Shown here in pieces: positions 50,587 through 60,051 of a stretch of DNA of 64,000 nucleotides (positions are counted from its first letter, which is position 1; each line of letters begins with the position of its first letter). Source of the stretch: Paludibaculum fermentans_A (GTDB taxonomy: Bacteria; Acidobacteriota; Terriglobia; Bryobacterales; Bryobacteraceae); the NCBI RefSeq assembly GCF_051172195.1, contig NZ_JBPJAQ010000001.1:5022001-5086000 (forward strand), in the 5' to 3' direction. The notes under the pieces were generated by a model. The model was not told the DNA's origin. It saw only the letters and a list, made by a program, of their open reading frames with translations, and searched no databases. A program made the translations under genes and the position numbers.

Positions 50587-51882
50587 TCAGCCTTCCGTGA
50601 CGCGGTTGGTCGCGAAGTCCCAGTTCAACTTGCGACCCTTGCGGTAGGCCATATTCGCCAGGTGGGCGGCTCCGGCAGCCGCATGGCCCTCGGTCGCATT
50701 TTCACGGCTTGGCTTCGCTTCGCGAATACTCTGGATGAAATACGACCCGTGCCCGGGACCCGCTTCCACCGGAATCACCTTCGGCTCCGGCCGCGGCGGC
50801 CTCGGCTTGCCGGCTCCGCGCGACTTCAGATACTCGTCCCTCGTCGCCTTCGACAGGGCCGATGAGCCGTATTCCTGGATATCCAGATCGTCCGGTTCCG
50901 GAGTAATCGTAATTCCGGAGCCTTCCAGCATCAGCGTGCCCTTCTCGCCGAAGATCTGCATCACCGGCGATCGTGACGAGTTGTTCAGGTTCACGCTGAC
51001 CTGCGCGATGAAGCCTTCTTTATACTCGAACAGCGACTCCATCACGTCCGGCACCGTCCGCCCGTCTTTCCAGCGGTAGAGGCCGCCTTGCGACACCGCC
51101 GAGACCGGAGCCTGCACGTTCATCACCTCATGCATCGTGGTCAGCAGGTGGACGAAAAGGTCGGTCGCCACCCCGCCTGAGTACTCCCACCAGCAGCGCC
51201 ACCGGAAGAACACTTCCGGGCTGAACGCCCGCTTCGGCGCGGAACCCAGGAAACGGTCCCAATCGATGGTCTTCGGCGACGCATCCGGCGGCACCGGGTA
51301 GATCCAGGCGCCTTCCTTGGAATTCCGGTACTGCATCATCCGCACCTGCCGCACCGCCCCCAACTCGCCGGCCGCCACCAATTCGCGCGCCTTGGCCACC
51401 AGCGTGGTCGTTTTGCCGCCGCTGCCCACCATCAGAACCTTGCCTGCCTTCTTCTCGGCGGCAATGATCTCAGGGCCCTCCTGCAGCGACCACGTCATCG
51501 GCTTCTCGATGTAGACGTGCTTCCCGGCCGACAACGTCTCCAGCGTCATCTGCTTGTGCCAGTGATCCGGCACGGCGATGACGATCGCGTCAAGATCCTT
51601 GCGCCCGATCACGTCCTCATACCGCCTGGTGGTCAGGATCTTACCCTGTGTGAACTCCTTTGCATGCTCCAGATGGCCGTCGTAGAGATCGGCTGCGACG
51701 ACAGGGTTCACACCCGGAATCTGCGAGAACTCCTCCAGCAACTGCGACCCGCGAATGCCGACCCCGACGAAACCCAGGTTCACCGTGTCGCTGGGCGCGG
51801 CCGCCTGCAACGGAGCGGAGTCGACCAGGCGATAGATCGTGGCGGCTGCGGCGGAGTTCAGGAATGTGCGTCTGGAAGGCAT
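50587..51882 (-). CDS. Tat-exported Gfo/Idh/MocA-family oxidoreductase (third)
   Basis: A 431-residue protein read from MPSRRTFLNSAAAATIYRLV, with a clear twin-arginine signal; the longer upstream frame lacks one. The Rossmann motif is LGFVGVGIRGSQLLEEFSQI, with AIVIAVPDHWHKQMTLETLSAGKHVYIEKPMTWSL (about residues 105-140; EKP is the family hallmark) and WWEYSGGVATDLFVHLLTTMHEV in the substrate domain. It is monocistronic-looking and lies divergent to a glycosyltransferase gene. No RTCCAG-type operator is seen upstream, unlike the copy at 23355. Confidence 0.9.
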   Translation of the reverse strand: MPSRRTFLNSAAAATIYRLVDSAPLQAAAPSDTVNLGFVGVGIRGSQLLEEFSQIPGVNPVVAADLYDGHLEHAKEFTQGKILTTRRYEDVIGRKDLDAIVIAVPDHWHKQMTLETLSAGKHVYIEKPMTWSLQEGPEIIAAEKKAGKVLMVGSGGKTTTLVAKARELVAAGELGAVRQVRMMQYRNSKEGAWIYPVPPDASPKTIDWDRFLGSAPKRAFSPEVFFRWRCWWEYSGGVATDLFVHLLTTMHEVMNVQAPVSAVSQGGLYRWKDGRTVPDVMESLFEYKEGFIAQVSVNLNNSSRSPVMQIFGEKGTLMLEGSGITITPEPDDLDIQEYGSSALSKATRDEYLKSRGAGKPRPPRPEPKVIPVEAGPGHGSYFIQSIREAKPSRENATEGHAAAGAAHLANMAYRKGRKLNWDFATNRVTEG

Positions 51883-51934
51883 GCGCGGAGTATACCGCAG
51901 CCCGTCTCCGCTATACTGGCCCTTCCGGATCCGC

Positions 51935-53863
51935 ATGCTCGAATACGCCCCCATTGCAGCGTTCCTGCTGTTGTTTCAAATACTTAGAAGCCGGTTTGCC
52001 GGCCTGCGCCTGGCCTTTCTGGCGGCCGCCGCGCTTTGGACGGCATTTGTCGTGGTTGTGGCCGAGACGCTTGGGTTCTTCCATGCTATCCATCGGACCG
52101 CCCTGGCCCCCGTCTGGCTGGCGGCCTGTGCGGGACTGGCGTTCATCCTGTTCCGCAGCCGGTCGAAACCCGCGACGTTGTGGAGCCTCGCCCGTACGGA
52201 ATGGCGTGCCCTGGACCTCTGGACCCGCGCCTTGGCCGCGGCTTCGGCCCTCCTCGCCGCAATCCTCGGCGCCACCGCCCTCCTCAGCGCTCCCAATACC
52301 TACGACGTCATGGCTTATCACATGCCCCGCGTCATGATCTGGATGCAACAGCGCACTTTGGCGTTCTTCCCCACCCAGATGGCGAACATGAACTTCATGC
52401 CGCCCGGCAACGAGCTGATTCAATTGACCTTTGCCATCCTGGGGCAGGACGATGTGCTGGCCAATGCCACCCAGTGGTTCGCCTGGCTCGGCGTTCTGGC
52501 GGCCGTCTCGCTGTCCCTGAAGCTGCTCGGGGCGGATCGCCGCGGCCAGTGGCTGGGCCTGTTCCTGGCGGCCACTCTACCGCAGGGCGTCCTGGTGGCC
52601 ACCGGCGCCAAGAACGACGTCACCCTCAGCTTCTGGCTGGTTGCCTCCCTCGCCTTCGCGCTCGCCTTCGGACAGGAATCCTCCCGCCGCAACGCGACGC
52701 TGCTGGCGCTCGCCGCGGCCCTCGCTCTGCTCACTAAGTCCTTGGCCTGGTTCCTTTTGCCCTCGTTCGGGCTGGCCCTGCTTCTGGTCTGGAAGCGCCC
52801 CGCCTGGATGGCTTTGTTTCGTCAGGCCGGCGTGATCCTCCCGCTCATCATCCTGGTCTCCGGACCGTTCTGGCTCCGCAGCTACCGCGAATACGGCAGC
52901 ATCACCGGCCCGCGCATCGGCAACCGCGACATGCTCTTCGGCTACGAGTGCGAGCGCTTCACGCCCGGCGGTATCGCCGCCAATGTCATCCGAAACCTGG
53001 CCGTCCAGTTCAATACCGGCCCGGACAGCCTCCACCAAACCCTCGACACCGGGTTCCGCTCGGCCGTGAGCGCCTTGGGCCAGGATCCTGACGACCAGCA
53101 ATCGCTGTGGCCCGGATCCAGCTTCCACCTGCAACCGTTCTATTGGGGCGAAGGCGGCATGTCGAACATGGCCCATCTTCTTTTATATGGCGCACTGGCC
53201 CTGGCTGCGATCCTCGGCTGGCGCAAGCCGGACAACCGTCTCGCCCTAACTCTCTGGGCCTCCGCCATTCTTGCGTTTCTGCTCTTCAGCGGCTACCTCC
53301 GCTGGCAGCCCTGGCACACCCGCCTGCACCTGCCCATCTTTGTGTTTGCCGCCATCCCGGCAGGCTGGATGCTGGGCCGCTTGCCGGCGAAATGGACGGC
53401 CGCCCCGCTGCTCGTTCTCTTCGGCGGAGTGGCGATCTATGCCTCCACGCAGAACACCCTACGCCCGTTGACCGGACCATACAGTATCTTCGATGCCGGC
53501 CGCACCGCCACGCTCTTCTCAGAGCGCCGCGCCGACGGTCCCTCCTACGAAGCCGCCCTCGCTTCCATCGCCAGCAGCGGCTGCCGCAAGGTCGGCGTGA
53601 TCGGCGGCCGCAGCCACTTCTACTACCCGGCCTTCGTTCTGCTGGGCGGCTTCACGGGAGAACGGGAGATCCGTTTTCTCCGCCAGGAAGGCTCCGCGGT
53701 GGAGCCGCCGGATTACCGGCCCTGCGCCCTCTTCTGTGTGGAATGCGCCGGCATCCGGGCCCGCGCGGAGCTGATGCGGCAGTTCGGTCTGGAAGTCCGG
53801 GAATTCGCTGACCATCAGGTGGGTCTGAAACCGCCTACCGCCGCGCCCGCGCTGGCGCCATAG
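51935..53863 (+). CDS. GT39-like membrane glycosyltransferase
   Basis: A 642-residue integral membrane protein with about 11-13 transmembrane segments. The ATG at 51935 is preferred to the longer frame, which overlaps the divergent gene. It has an early acidic loop motif (NTYDVMAYHMPRVMIWMQQ, about residues 124-142) followed by FFPTQMANMNFMPPGNELIQL. These motifs belong to the ArnT/PMT-like glycosyltransferases that use polyprenyl-phosphate sugars and act on the periplasmic side. A soluble C-terminal domain (about 540-640) follows the membrane part. Acceptor unknown; it converges with the protease gene, overlapping it by 29 bases. Confidence 0.85.
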   Translation: MLEYAPIAAFLLLFQILRSRFAGLRLAFLAAAALWTAFVVVVAETLGFFHAIHRTALAPVWLAACAGLAFILFRSRSKPATLWSLARTEWRALDLWTRALAAASALLAAILGATALLSAPNTYDVMAYHMPRVMIWMQQRTLAFFPTQMANMNFMPPGNELIQLTFAILGQDDVLANATQWFAWLGVLAAVSLSLKLLGADRRGQWLGLFLAATLPQGVLVATGAKNDVTLSFWLVASLAFALAFGQESSRRNATLLALAAALALLTKSLAWFLLPSFGLALLLVWKRPAWMALFRQAGVILPLIILVSGPFWLRSYREYGSITGPRIGNRDMLFGYECERFTPGGIAANVIRNLAVQFNTGPDSLHQTLDTGFRSAVSALGQDPDDQQSLWPGSSFHLQPFYWGEGGMSNMAHLLLYGALALAAILGWRKPDNRLALTLWASAILAFLLFSGYLRWQPWHTRLHLPIFVFAAIPAGWMLGRLPAKWTAAPLLVLFGGVAIYASTQNTLRPLTGPYSIFDAGRTATLFSERRADGPSYEAALASIASSGCRKVGVIGGRSHFYYPAFVLLGGFTGEREIRFLRQEGSAVEPPDYRPCALFCVECAGIRARAELMRQFGLEVREFADHQVGLKPPTAAPALAP

Positions 53864-54332
53864 TCAGCTTCCGCCACTCGGCCTCAATCGCATCCAGCAG
53901 CGCCGGCATGGCCGCGGCTACCTGCGGCGACAACGTGGCGGCCCATTCGAAGCTCTCGGCTTCGACACCCATCAGGATCAGCTTCTCCGGCAGGCACTTC
54001 AGCACACGCCCCAGTTTCACCGCCTGCGCCAGACCCAAGCCATGGGTGGAACAGCGCGCGGCCTCGGGTTGGAACGATGCTTCTTCGGAATCGATGCGGA
54101 TCAGCGTGCCGGGCGGCGCCTTGCGGCTGGAAATCGCATCCACCACGATGACGCTCTCCGCCTGCTGCCAGGCTTCCAGCAGCTCTGAGGTTTCGCCCTG
54201 TAGAGGGCGCACAGGGATTTTCCGATCTTCCAGCGCCGAGGCGCACAGCGGACCAATCGCGTCGTCGCCACGATCCATGTGGCCGCAACACAGCAGCAGC
54301 GCGCGATATTTCTTCGCCTTCGCGCCAGTCAT
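53835..54332 (-). CDS. Hydrogenase-maturation-type protease
   Basis: A 165-residue protein of the HycI/HyaD/HoxW type: ALLLCCGHMDRGDDAIGPLCASALED (about residues 11-36, with Asp in the GDDAIG motif), VIVVDAISSRKAPPGTLIRID with the second metal-binding Asp, and STHGLGLAQAVKLGRVL with the third His site. These residues hold the nickel of the hydrogenase large subunit while its C-terminus is cut. No hydrogenase genes are in the window, so the target is elsewhere or the protein has been recruited to another job. Divergent from nothing; it lies between tssM and a glycosyltransferase gene. Confidence 0.85.
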   Translation of the reverse strand: MTGAKAKKYRALLLCCGHMDRGDDAIGPLCASALEDRKIPVRPLQGETSELLEAWQQAESVIVVDAISSRKAPPGTLIRIDSEEASFQPEAARCSTHGLGLAQAVKLGRVLKCLPEKLILMGVEAESFEWAATLSPQVAAAMPALLDAIEAEWRKLTMAPARARR

Positions 54333-54373
54333 GAAGCTGAGGCGATGTTACGAGGAATCGCCTTCGGCCGCAA

Positions 54374-54399
54374 GCGACTTTATTTCGCGACTTTATTTC
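54374..54399. repeat. Tandem 13-bp duplication around the tssM stop codon
   Basis: GCGACTTTATTTC occurs twice in tandem (54374-54386 and 54387-54399) and a third partial copy follows. The tssM stop codon lies in the second copy and an equivalent stop in the first, so the repeat adds a duplicated tail end beyond the gene. Confidence 0.7.
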
Positions 54400-57300
54400 G
54401 CGACTTCGCCCACGCAGCGCAGCCCGCGCCAGTAGCCCTTCATGAAGATCGGCGGCGCCGACTCCATGCTCAGGTCAAATCGGACGGTCAGAGGCTTGCC
54501 GTTGGGCAGCTTCATCGCTTCCTTACCCGCGCGGATGATCCACGACACCGAGTACCCGTTGCCCGCGGGCTGGAACTGCTCAGCTTCCGTGAAGAAGTGG
54601 AACGGCGCCCAAACCCCGTCCTTGTCGAACCACGTGATGTCCGTACTGCCGGCAAATCGTACCCCGGCTTTCGCCTCGTGCGCCCCCGGACCCTGCCACG
54701 TGAACCGCTTCGGTGTCGAATCGTTCGCGCCAAAGGTGGCCGCCTGCCCGTCCAGCCGCAGCGACAGGCTCTGGATCCCCTCGCTGGCCGCAGGCTTCAG
54801 CGTATACGCCACGTGCGGATCCTTGGTGTCGCCCGCATAGAGCGCATCCGACAGCGCCGCCGCCTGGTTGAAGAAGGCCACAAACGCCGGATTCAGGTTG
54901 ATGCCGCCCGTCGGGTTGGGCACATACTGCTGCCCTTGTTTCTGCAACAGCTTCGACAGGCTGGCCTCATAGAACACCCACAGCGCGCCATCCGGCTTGT
55001 GCAGCAGCCCGTTCACCTCGGCCAGCGTAGCCTCTGCGGTGGCGTTCGGATCGAACGGGTACTTGCTCCAAACCGCACTCATCTGCGCGCAGACGCCCTT
55101 GCCCTTGCCGTTCAATTCCGCCGGGCCCAGGCCGCGCAGCAGCCCTTCAATGTTCGTGATCGGATCTTCCAGCAGCTTCTGCACCTGCGCCTCGACGTGA
55201 CCCTCCGGATCCAGCCGGAACGTCTGCGCCAACTGCCGCGCCGCCAGCTTCGCCGTGGACGCATTGCCCAGGATCTGGCCGGCTACCGCCTCATTCGGAG
55301 CGGGCTGGCCCACGATGCTCTCCAGCGACGTCTGCAGCCCGATCAGAGCGTTCATGTAGTTCTGGTTCGGAGCCGCAATGTAGCGGTCCGTGCTCGCCGG
55401 CGGCACAACTGCCTGCGCCGGTTGGAAGACCTCCGCCACCGTCGGCCCATCCACCGCCGTATTCTGCGAAATCAGCCACAGCAGCGCCAGCAGCGGCGAC
55501 TGGTTGCCGGCCAATAGCGTCAGCTTCTTGGACGCGTCCGCAATGCTGGCATAGCGCTGCACCGAGGCGGCGCGCAGGAACGCCCGCCACTCACCCGTGA
55601 AGTCCGTGTTGTACTTCTGCTGCAACTGCTCGATCAGCTTTGCCCGGTCGATCTTCGAGGTCACCTGGTCGCCCAGCACCCACTGCTCGCCGCTGAAATA
55701 GCGGTCGGGGTTCTTGATGGCGCCCTTCATGAACTCCCAGCCCGCCTTCGTGAACGCGGACTGCACTTCGCGCTGATCCGTCATCGCCTGGTCGGCCCCG
55801 GGGAATCGCTTGTGATAGTTGATGGGCGGCCCGCTCTTGGCGGCGTCGGCCAGCATGGCCCGGTAGACGCGCATCAGGTCGCCGAACTGAGCCAGGTAGT
55901 GCCGTGCCGTCTCGATCGTAGCCGCGTCGTTTTCGTTCGTATACGGATTCTCGGCCTGCAGCGCCAGGGCGTAGTATTCAAACTGATCCTGCGCCAGCTT
56001 CATGCGCTCGGCATCCACACCCCGGCCTTCGCTCCAGAACTTCATCAGCACCGGCGTCAGGAAGGGGGCTGAACTCTTGTCATGGTGGGCCGTCGTAATG
56101 AGGTACGCCTTCAGGGCGTCATAGGTGGGGTTGTAGTCTGGTCCCGGCGTCGCCGGCAGGCCGCGCAGGAATGTCAGGATCGACCCCTGCGTCTGCCCGA
56201 ACAGCAGTTGCCGGAATCGGTCGAAGTACACCTTGCGTGCCGGTTGATACAGGTCGTCGCCCGTGTAGAGGCCCCAATGGAAGCTCCACGGCGAACCATC
56301 GCGCTTGTACGTATCCAGCGTGATCAGCGAATTCCGCAGCGTATCCAGCTTGCGCAGCGCATCGGCCGACGGCAGGTCCGCGCCAGTCGACTCCGACGAG
56401 TTGATCCCCTTGGCCGCCTCCAGCACCCTCGCCTCCAGCGCGTGGTTCCGCACGTAGGAAACAATCATCCCGATGCTCATCACCAGGCAGAAGAAGCAGG
56501 CCAGCACCAAACCGATGCGCCGCACGGAATTCGTCTTCGTGCTGGAAGTGCTGCCGCCCAGCGCCAGCCGGTCGGCCAGCATCACGTCGTGAAAAAGCGC
56601 GCCCAGAAACGTCCATTGCGGCACACGCCGGCTTGTCACCAGCGGAGCCTGCTGTCCCGACGGCTTGTTCGCCTCGAGACCCACGCGGAAAATGGTGGTG
56701 GCCTTGGGCACGCCGCCCTGGCCCGAGCCCGGAGCCGCCAGGTCGGTCGTCCCAGTGAACTCCTGGATCACCACCGGCCGTACGCCGGAGAAGTAGAACC
56801 CGCGCAGGTACGGTCCGGTCGAGAGCTGGCTGGGCCGGCACAGGTCCAGCAGAAATTGCACAATGGGCCCCTGCAGCTTGCGGAACTCACGCGGAAACTC
56901 GTAGGTCGGGGGCAGGGCATTGGCTTCCGTTTCCCGGCCCAGCAGCGGTGGCCGGTAGTTGGCGAGCTCTTTGAACAGGCCTTCCAGGGCGGCCGAAATC
57001 CGTGCCGTCTGCTCTTCTCCGTAGGTCCGGGCCTGCTGGCCAGCTGAGAGGGGCAGTGTCGCGCCCAGTGCGCGGTTCACCTCTTCATTGCTCAGGTTGC
57101 GGACATACTCCAGGAAGCCGGGGATCCGGTCCATGCGCGTGAACAGCGCGTACACCGGCAGGTTGATGCCCAGGTCTTCGCTCAGCGCGGCCAGCCGCTG
57201 GCGCAGCTTCTTCGCCGTGGCGGAGGCCGTCTCTGCGCCGCCCGGCTGCGCGAACGTCTCGGCATCGAAACAAACCAGGACCGCTCGCGGCGCCGTCCCG

Positions 57301-57869
57301 CCTTTGCCGAAGATCCCGGCCAGCCGTGCCGGACGCAGCCCGCGGATCAGCCGGTTCCACAAGGCCTTGTCCTGAGTCAGCGCACCGCCGGCTTCCACCA
57401 TCGCGATGCCGTTCGCAAACCAGATGTTGGCGACCCGCGTGGGTGTCACCACATTGTCCTGGTGGACGCGGCCCGCCACCAGTTCCGGATCGATGCCGGA
57501 GCTCAGCACGACGCTCGTCTTGGCGCTGCCCGGCTCGCCCGCAATCAGCACGACCGGCGTGGTCGCCAGCCCCGTGGACTTCCCGTTCTTCGCGGCCGTC
57601 AGCCGCTTCTCGGCTTCGCGCAGCAGCGTGGCGATCTCGTCGCCCTCATTGACGTCCAGGCCCTCTTCGCGTTCCCGTTCCAGCCTGGCCTTGCGCCGGA
57701 AGAACCAGATCACAAAGCCGGCCGTCAGCAGGCCGATCACCCACAACGAAATCCGCAGGCCCCACAGGATGCCGCCATGCAGGCCCAGCCACGAGCCGAT
57801 GAACCAGGCCAGCACCAGCCACAGCAGGAGGATCAGGATCGTAATGAGAACGACTTTTCGCATCATCAA
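54393..57869 (-). CDS. tssM: Type VI secretion membrane-complex protein TssM (IcmF)
   Basis: An 1158-residue inner-membrane protein. Two N-terminal transmembrane helices (about 5-27 and 34-57) flank a short loop. A cytoplasmic P-loop NTPase domain follows with Walker A GEPGSAKT (111-118). A third helix (about 450, RRIGLVLACFFCLVMSIGMI) leads to the periplasmic domain, which in TssM spans to the outer membrane and contacts TssJ; the C-terminal part contains the beta-domain with DITWFDKDGVWAPFHFF. It follows tssL with a three-base gap. Length and topology fit the family. No tssJ gene is nearby. Confidence 0.96.
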   Translation of the reverse strand: MMMRKVVLITILILLLWLVLAWFIGSWLGLHGGILWGLRISLWVIGLLTAGFVIWFFRRKARLEREREEGLDVNEGDEIATLLREAEKRLTAAKNGKSTGLATTPVVLIAGEPGSAKTSVVLSSGIDPELVAGRVHQDNVVTPTRVANIWFANGIAMVEAGGALTQDKALWNRLIRGLRPARLAGIFGKGGTAPRAVLVCFDAETFAQPGGAETASATAKKLRQRLAALSEDLGINLPVYALFTRMDRIPGFLEYVRNLSNEEVNRALGATLPLSAGQQARTYGEEQTARISAALEGLFKELANYRPPLLGRETEANALPPTYEFPREFRKLQGPIVQFLLDLCRPSQLSTGPYLRGFYFSGVRPVVIQEFTGTTDLAAPGSGQGGVPKATTIFRVGLEANKPSGQQAPLVTSRRVPQWTFLGALFHDVMLADRLALGGSTSSTKTNSVRRIGLVLACFFCLVMSIGMIVSYVRNHALEARVLEAAKGINSSESTGADLPSADALRKLDTLRNSLITLDTYKRDGSPWSFHWGLYTGDDLYQPARKVYFDRFRQLLFGQTQGSILTFLRGLPATPGPDYNPTYDALKAYLITTAHHDKSSAPFLTPVLMKFWSEGRGVDAERMKLAQDQFEYYALALQAENPYTNENDAATIETARHYLAQFGDLMRVYRAMLADAAKSGPPINYHKRFPGADQAMTDQREVQSAFTKAGWEFMKGAIKNPDRYFSGEQWVLGDQVTSKIDRAKLIEQLQQKYNTDFTGEWRAFLRAASVQRYASIADASKKLTLLAGNQSPLLALLWLISQNTAVDGPTVAEVFQPAQAVVPPASTDRYIAAPNQNYMNALIGLQTSLESIVGQPAPNEAVAGQILGNASTAKLAARQLAQTFRLDPEGHVEAQVQKLLEDPITNIEGLLRGLGPAELNGKGKGVCAQMSAVWSKYPFDPNATAEATLAEVNGLLHKPDGALWVFYEASLSKLLQKQGQQYVPNPTGGINLNPAFVAFFNQAAALSDALYAGDTKDPHVAYTLKPAASEGIQSLSLRLDGQAATFGANDSTPKRFTWQGPGAHEAKAGVRFAGSTDITWFDKDGVWAPFHFFTEAEQFQPAGNGYSVSWIIRAGKEAMKLPNGKPLTVRFDLSMESAPPIFMKGYWRGLRCVGEVAK

Positions 57870-57872
57870 CTC

Positions 57873-58589
57873 CTACCGCACCCGAACCGGAATGGCCGCC
57901 ACGTCGGAGACGCCGGAAATCAGTGACATCTTGAACCCCGCGAACAACAGCAGCGTCACCGCCAGGCAGCCGATCGCCGCATACATCAGCCGCTTGCTCC
58001 ATGGATCGGCGCCCTGCACGATGCGCTCGTTCGGCAGCCGCCATGCTTCCGTCAGCGGGCCGAATTCGCCCCGGATGCGCGCAATCTTGTCCGCCACGGT
58101 GTTCAATACACCTTGAAACTCCACCGGACTGCGCGCGCTATACCGCCCCCGGAACCCCAGCAGCATGCACAGTTGGTGCACTTCGAGCACGTCCGCCAGC
58201 TCGTAGGAGTCCTCCATCCGCAGCAGCCGCTCCAGGTTCTGGAAGAACAGTTCACCGGCCAGGTGCGTGCCGAAGAACTCCTCCTGCAGCGGTTTGGTGG
58301 GCCACTCGCGGAACGCCCGGTTGTTGGCCTTGAGAATGGACTCGTCCAGGAAACCGACCACCGCGAAGATCGCCATCTTGATGTCTTCCGGTGAGTACCC
58401 GCCCGGCGTGCGAGCTTCCTGCGCGGCGATCTTGAGTGCTTCCCGCATCTGCTGCCGGAACGCTTCCTCACTGGAAACCGCCTGCGGCATGGAGCGGATG
58501 CGCACGGTCGCCGTGATCGCCTCCTGCAGGATCAACGCCAGGTTAGAGGGACGGCGCGAGGCCGCTTCCGCAGTTAGGGGCTGTGACAT
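57873..58589 (-). CDS. tssL: Type VI secretion membrane-complex protein TssL (DotU/IcmH)
   Basis: A 238-residue cytoplasmic-domain protein with one C-terminal transmembrane helix (about residues 203-223, LMYAAIGCLAVTLLLFAGF). The helical domain has ALKIAAQEARTPGGYSPEDIKMAIFAVVGFLDESIL and HLAGELFFQNLERLLRMED, hallmarks of DotU-type TssL. The start MSQPLTAEAASRRPS is chosen because GAGG lies about eight bases upstream and the gap to tssK is 10 bases; longer frames overlap tssK. It binds TssM and recruits the baseplate through TssK. No peptidoglycan-binding extension is present. Confidence 0.95.
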   Translation of the reverse strand: MSQPLTAEAASRRPSNLALILQEAITATVRIRSMPQAVSSEEAFRQQMREALKIAAQEARTPGGYSPEDIKMAIFAVVGFLDESILKANNRAFREWPTKPLQEEFFGTHLAGELFFQNLERLLRMEDSYELADVLEVHQLCMLLGFRGRYSARSPVEFQGVLNTVADKIARIRGEFGPLTEAWRLPNERIVQGADPWSKRLMYAAIGCLAVTLLLFAGFKMSLISGVSDVAAIPVRVR

Positions 58590-58599
58590 AGACTGGGCC

Positions 58600-59937
58600 T
58601 CACGCATCCAGGACGACAAAGAGCTTCAGGTCGGGTTCGGGCAACTCGGCCGGTACATAGATGCCAACACGGCGGGTCACCATGATGTTGTCCCAGAAGG
58701 GGCCGGATTTCGAAACGCTGAAATACTGCGATTCAACCCGCATTGGGACGGAGGAAGGTGGCATGGGCAGATGCGCCATGGGCAAACCGGCCATGGCGCG
58801 CTTGACGAGTTCGCCGATGAACTTCGCGGAACAGACCTTCACCAGGCGCGGAGCCTTCTCAATCAGGTCGGCATCCCCAGTGGTCGCGTGCAGCGCGATC
58901 ACCCACGACGACCGGTCCAGGCAGCGCGTATCGGTGATCTCGCCTTCGTAGAAACACGAGGCGGTCTGTACCAGGGGAATCTCGATGCAGCGCGTCGGCA
59001 CCGTGATTTCCAGGTGGGTGCGGATGTGATAATCCAGCGCGTCGAAGCACGGTCCGGGATTGTCGTGATCGAACGCCGGCAGGTTGCGCGGGTGCGAATC
59101 CAGGCTGAAGGTGCAAAGCGCACCGGCCAGCCGCGACAACTCCAGGAAAATCTCCTCCGGATGGCCCCTCTTCGAGGTCCATTGGTGCCGCAGCGCCGCC
59201 AGGGCGCTGTTCACGGCGTGCAGCAGCCAGAAGTTGGCGATTTCGCGGGACGACCGGTCGCCTCCGCCCGCCGGAGCGCGGCTCAGCGTCGAACTCTTCT
59301 CCCCCAGAATCTCGATCAGGCGCCGCAGCAGCAGCATGATGTGCTCGCTGGCGCCAATCTGGAGGCAGGGCGGGACGAATGTGGGATCGAAGACATACTG
59401 GCCGGCGCCGTCGCGCATCACCCGGGCCAGCGGCAGGCAGACCAGCCCGTCCTGCGGCTCAGTATCCAGCAGCAGCCGGAAGTCCTTGCCGCCCACCTCG
59501 ATCGTCCGCTCGTCCCGTCCCGTGGTCTCGTCGGTATACGGCCGGGTGCGGGCCACAAACCGGGTTTGGGACGCTGCCTCGTTCATCGAGCAGTTTGGCC
59601 CGTTCTCCAGCCGCTCCGGCACAGCCAGCAGCACGACGACCGAACTGCGGATGGGCGGGAACAGGTCCCCGATCGCGCGAGGAGCCGGAGCCGCGTCGCA
59701 CTCGGGCATGTGGAATTGAAGTCCATCCCGAAAGATACCCCGGGCGTGGATCACGGAAAGCGTGCCGTTGGATAAAGCGTCAGGGTCCAGGAGGCAGCCC
59801 ATGAGCCCATACGGCTGGCCCATGAGTGCGGAAGCCGCAAAGTGAAGCGAGTCTTCAAAGTAGCGTCCCTGTACCTGAAAGTGGTGCGGACCAAGGTACA
59901 TGCCCTCCGACCAGACCACCCTAGAAAGGAATCTCAT
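58600..59937 (-). CDS. tssK: Type VI secretion baseplate protein TssK
   Basis: A 445-residue protein; the start MRFLSRVVWSEGMYLGPHHF is chosen because this W.EGM.L.PHHFQ.Q motif opens the family. The shoulder and head domains follow (GVVALLAVPERLENGPN-type strands, CLQIGASEHIMLLLRRLIEI, then SSVPMRVESQYFSVSKSGPFWDNI). TssK trimers link the baseplate to the TssL-TssM membrane complex. The gene lies 10 bases before tssL and diverges from the proline-rich GEFTR protein. Length is normal. Confidence 0.96.
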   Translation of the reverse strand: MRFLSRVVWSEGMYLGPHHFQVQGRYFEDSLHFAASALMGQPYGLMGCLLDPDALSNGTLSVIHARGIFRDGLQFHMPECDAAPAPRAIGDLFPPIRSSVVVLLAVPERLENGPNCSMNEAASQTRFVARTRPYTDETTGRDERTIEVGGKDFRLLLDTEPQDGLVCLPLARVMRDGAGQYVFDPTFVPPCLQIGASEHIMLLLRRLIEILGEKSSTLSRAPAGGGDRSSREIANFWLLHAVNSALAALRHQWTSKRGHPEEIFLELSRLAGALCTFSLDSHPRNLPAFDHDNPGPCFDALDYHIRTHLEITVPTRCIEIPLVQTASCFYEGEITDTRCLDRSSWVIALHATTGDADLIEKAPRLVKVCSAKFIGELVKRAMAGLPMAHLPMPPSSVPMRVESQYFSVSKSGPFWDNIMVTRRVGIYVPAELPEPDLKLFVVLDA

Positions 59938-60051
59938 GTTCCGGCGATGCTCCCAGTGCACTGCGGTCCAAAGTCGGACGCGCGTAAATTGCGTCCGCTA
60001 CTTATAATAAACGTGCACCTGGTAGTTTGCTACGGATTGTCCGGAGGGGCG

